Part shown: in pieces, positions 20,060 through 22,024 of the stretch
Position numbering within the stretch: the stretch's first letter is position 1
How the letters are laid out: every line of letters starts with the position of its first letter
Source of the DNA: a virus
Strand: one strand, 5' to 3'
Length of the DNA stretch: 22,024 nt
IMG/VR virus record: IMGVR_UViG_3300010392_000972
Coordinates: 1 to 22,024 of that record
Made by a program: the position numbers and the translations under genes
The notes under the pieces: generated by a model
What the model was told of the DNA's origin: nothing
Databases searched by the model: none
What the model saw: only the letters and a program-made list of their open reading frames with translations

Positions 20060-21444
20060 TGGCTGGATATCTTGGTTCTAAAGCAGTTCTTCTCAGCACC
20101 ACTGCTGCGAATGTAACTGGCAACGCAAGCATTACTGGCGATCTGACTGTTGGCACTATCACCAGCGACGCGCTGACTGTTGATAATATTAGTGTGAATG
20201 GAAATACCGTAGCATCTACAACTGGCTCTTTAGTTTTGGAGGCGGCAGGAACTTTCACGCTTGATACAAACTCAGTGGAAAGACTTAGAGTAGCCTCCAA
20301 CGGCGACATCAGCTTCTACGAGGACACAGGTACCACGCCTAATTTCTTCTGGGATGCGAGTGCTGAGTCGTTGGGGATTGGGACGAGTTCTCCTAGCCAA
20401 ACCTTGCATGTTGAAGCCAGCAAAGCCAGCACAGATCTTGTTTATTTTAACAACACAAACGGAACAGCCTCTGACGTTCTAAGGCTGAACACAGCAGGTG
20501 TCGGCTCAGGAACAACTGTTTTTGATGCTCAATCTGGTGGCACTACTAGATTTATGGTGCGAGGCGATGGTAACGTAGGCATTGGCACAAGCAGCCCCTC
20601 TGCACCTCTTGACGTGGTTGGCTCTCCGGGGACGCTTGCTGAGTTTCGTGATGGTGTTTCGGCAAACTTTATTGTTGAGACATCAAGCAATGTAACCACT
20701 ATTGGCAACCAAGCTGGCAGTTCTATTTTGGCGTTCAAGTCGTCAAACAGTGAAGCCATGCGCATCGACAGCAGCGGTAACTTGCTGGTGGGCAAGACGA
20801 GTTCTAGTGGCCTTTCGGCTGGCGCAGAAATGCGTTCAGATGGTTATGCGGTTATTACCCGTGATGGGGACGTCCCGATGCAAGTTCGTAGGCTAACCGA
20901 CGATGGTGAGCTGATTGGCTTTTACAAAGACGGCACCACTGTGGGGAGTATTGGGACTTACAGTGGCAATATTTACATGGTTAGGGGTTCGATTTCTGGT
21001 GTAGGGATTGCAGGTGGTGGACAGTTCGTTGCAACAGACAGTTCTGGGGCATCTTCAGATAATACCAGAGATCTTGGTGCAGCGACCGTTCGCTGGGATG
21101 ACGTTTACGCTACCAACGGTACCATCCAAACCTCTGACGCTAACGAAAAGCAGGACATCGACGTTCTGTCTGACGCAGAGCAACGTGTAGCCGTAGCCGC
21201 CAAAGGTCTGCTGCGTAAGTTCCGCTGGAAGTCTGCCGTAGAGGAAAAGGGTGACGACGCCCGTATTCACTTTGGTATCATCGCACAGGACTTGCAGGCT
21301 GCTTTTGAAGCTGAAGGACTGGATGCTGGTGACTACGCCATGTTCATTCACTCTACTTGGACTGACGAAGAAACTGGCGAAGAGAAATCACGCATGGGTG
21401 TTCGCTACAGTGAACTTCTAGCGTTCATTATTGGAGCAATGTAA
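20059..21444 (+). CDS. Tail fibre with C-terminal S74 self-cleaving chaperone
   Basis: A 461-residue fibre. A beta shaft contains VGIGTSSP-type turns (LGIGTSSPSQTLHV, NVGIGTSSPSAPLDV) and a GNLLVGKTSSSGLSAGAEM segment. The C-terminal domain starts at ...GTIQTSDANEKQDI, where Ser359 and Lys364 show the S-x4-K spacing of the S74 intramolecular chaperone catalytic dyad. Then come FGIIAQDLQAAFEAEGLDAG and the end GVRYSELLAFIIGAM. After the fibre trimer folds, such domains cut just before the serine, here releasing about 103 residues. The protein is therefore a likely receptor-binding fibre or spike. Its start overlaps the preceding stop (TAATG), and so does its end with the next gene. Confidence 0.88.
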   Translation: MAGYLGSKAVLLSTTAANVTGNASITGDLTVGTITSDALTVDNISVNGNTVASTTGSLVLEAAGTFTLDTNSVERLRVASNGDISFYEDTGTTPNFFWDASAESLGIGTSSPSQTLHVEASKASTDLVYFNNTNGTASDVLRLNTAGVGSGTTVFDAQSGGTTRFMVRGDGNVGIGTSSPSAPLDVVGSPGTLAEFRDGVSANFIVETSSNVTTIGNQAGSSILAFKSSNSEAMRIDSSGNLLVGKTSSSGLSAGAEMRSDGYAVITRDGDVPMQVRRLTDDGELIGFYKDGTTVGSIGTYSGNIYMVRGSISGVGIAGGGQFVATDSSGASSDNTRDLGAATVRWDDVYATNGTIQTSDANEKQDIDVLSDAEQRVAVAAKGLLRKFRWKSAVEEKGDDARIHFGIIAQDLQAAFEAEGLDAGDYAMFIHSTWTDEETGEEKSRMGVRYSELLAFIIGAM

Positions 21445-22024
21445 TGAGCGGATATATCGGAAACATACCGACGCCTCAGGCTACCCAAACCCGTCAGACA
21501 TTCACTGCGACTGCTGGCCAAACTTCTTTTGCTACCCTTGGGTACACCCCTAACTTTGTCTCGGTGTATCTCAACGGTGTTAAGCTGATCGATGGTACCG
21601 ACTACACTGCAACCAACGGCAGTGACATTGTGTTGACTTCTGCTGCTGCTCTTAATGATACCCTTGAGATGGTAGCCTTCACTACCTTTGAGGCTAACAG
21701 CCAGAACTTCACTGGCGACTTCTCTGTCGATACTGACACTCTGTATGTGGACAGCACGAATAATCGTGTTGGGGTTGGCACAAGCAGCCCATCTGATACT
21801 CTTGATGTAACTACGTCAACGAATGGCACGCCTACCCGTATTCGTCTTACTGCCAATGACACGGGAGGGACCGCAAGAAGCGGTAATGTATTCTTTGATG
21901 CAGACACAAACACCGTTGGGTTTCGCAATGGTGGTTCAAATGTGCTTCATGTGGATAGCAGCGATAATGTAGGCATTGGGACGAGTTCGCCCGCCGCAGT
22001 ACTTCATGTAAACTCTAATTTGGC
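21444..22024 (+). CDS. Tail fibre protein, partial (runs off window)
   Basis: At least 193 residues, open at the right edge, starting inside the previous stop (TAATG). The N-terminus, MSGYIGNIPTPQATQTRQTF followed by LGYTPNFVSVYLNGVKLIDG and ALNDTLEMVAFTTFE, is the well-known phage fibre adaptor domain that attaches a fibre to the tail. Shaft turns follow, VGVGTSSPSDTLDV and NVGIGTSSPAAVLHV, which match the previous fibre even at DNA level. The receptor-binding end lies outside the window. Together with the two preceding fibres it suggests several distinct fibres or a branched assembly. Confidence 0.85.
   Translation, partial: MSGYIGNIPTPQATQTRQTFTATAGQTSFATLGYTPNFVSVYLNGVKLIDGTDYTATNGSDIVLTSAAALNDTLEMVAFTTFEANSQNFTGDFSVDTDTLYVDSTNNRVGVGTSSPSDTLDVTTSTNGTPTRIRLTANDTGGTARSGNVFFDADTNTVGFRNGGSNVLHVDSSDNVGIGTSSPAAVLHVNSNL

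Overview
The window is about 22 kb of tailed double-stranded DNA phage sequence. Every convincing gene lies on the + strand, mostly as a tightly packed late (packaging, head, connector, tail-fibre) module. The order TerL, P22-like portal, GroES-like co-chaperonin, scaffold, decoration protein, HK97-fold capsid protein, two short-tail-type adaptors and tail fibres, with no tape measure, sheath or tail tube, points to a podovirus. The gene set resembles that of uncultured marine/aquatic phages. A GapR/DUF2312 homologue, a family centred on Alphaproteobacteria, suggests an alphaproteobacterial host; this is inference, not proof.

Layout. 1-239 is non-coding, with a very GC-rich, C-tract-rich left edge followed by AT-rich DNA carrying CCACAAGT direct repeats. 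240-3875 is an accessory block: a four-Cys mini-protein, a membrane-anchored protein, a possible 33-aa ORF, an unknown acidic protein, the GapR-like protein, a PD-(D/E)XK endonuclease-like protein, a basic-tailed small protein, a tail-lysozyme-type muramidase and a GNAT acetyltransferase. 3862-12648 holds TerL, portal, four small or unknown proteins (one with a HiPIP-like cysteine pattern), co-chaperonin, scaffold, a conserved phage protein, a decoration-like protein and the major capsid protein. A strong intrinsic terminator with a UUCG loop follows the capsid gene. 12789-14691 encodes three beta-rich virion-type proteins; the third contains an unusually good RNA hairpin near its start. 14691-15526 is a run of four tiny proteins: three very basic ones and one holin-like protein with a C-terminal membrane segment. 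15523-17131 carries the two adaptors with a conserved small protein between them. 17144 to the right edge is a fibre region: a small structural protein, a long repetitive fibre, an accessory protein, a fibre with a self-cleaving S74 chaperone domain, and the start of another fibre cut by the window edge.

How the genes work together. TerL packages DNA through the portal into a shell of capsid protein assembled on the scaffold. The co-chaperonin probably adapts host GroEL for folding phage protein. The adaptors close the head and carry the fibres. The lysozyme and the holin-like protein are the only lysis-type candidates. Many junctions overlap as TAATG, TGATG or ATGA, consistent with translational coupling. 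Not seen: small terminase, tail nozzle, ejection proteins, polymerase, integrase, tRNA or CRISPR.

All functional names rest on reading motifs and family resemblance by eye; no searches were run.
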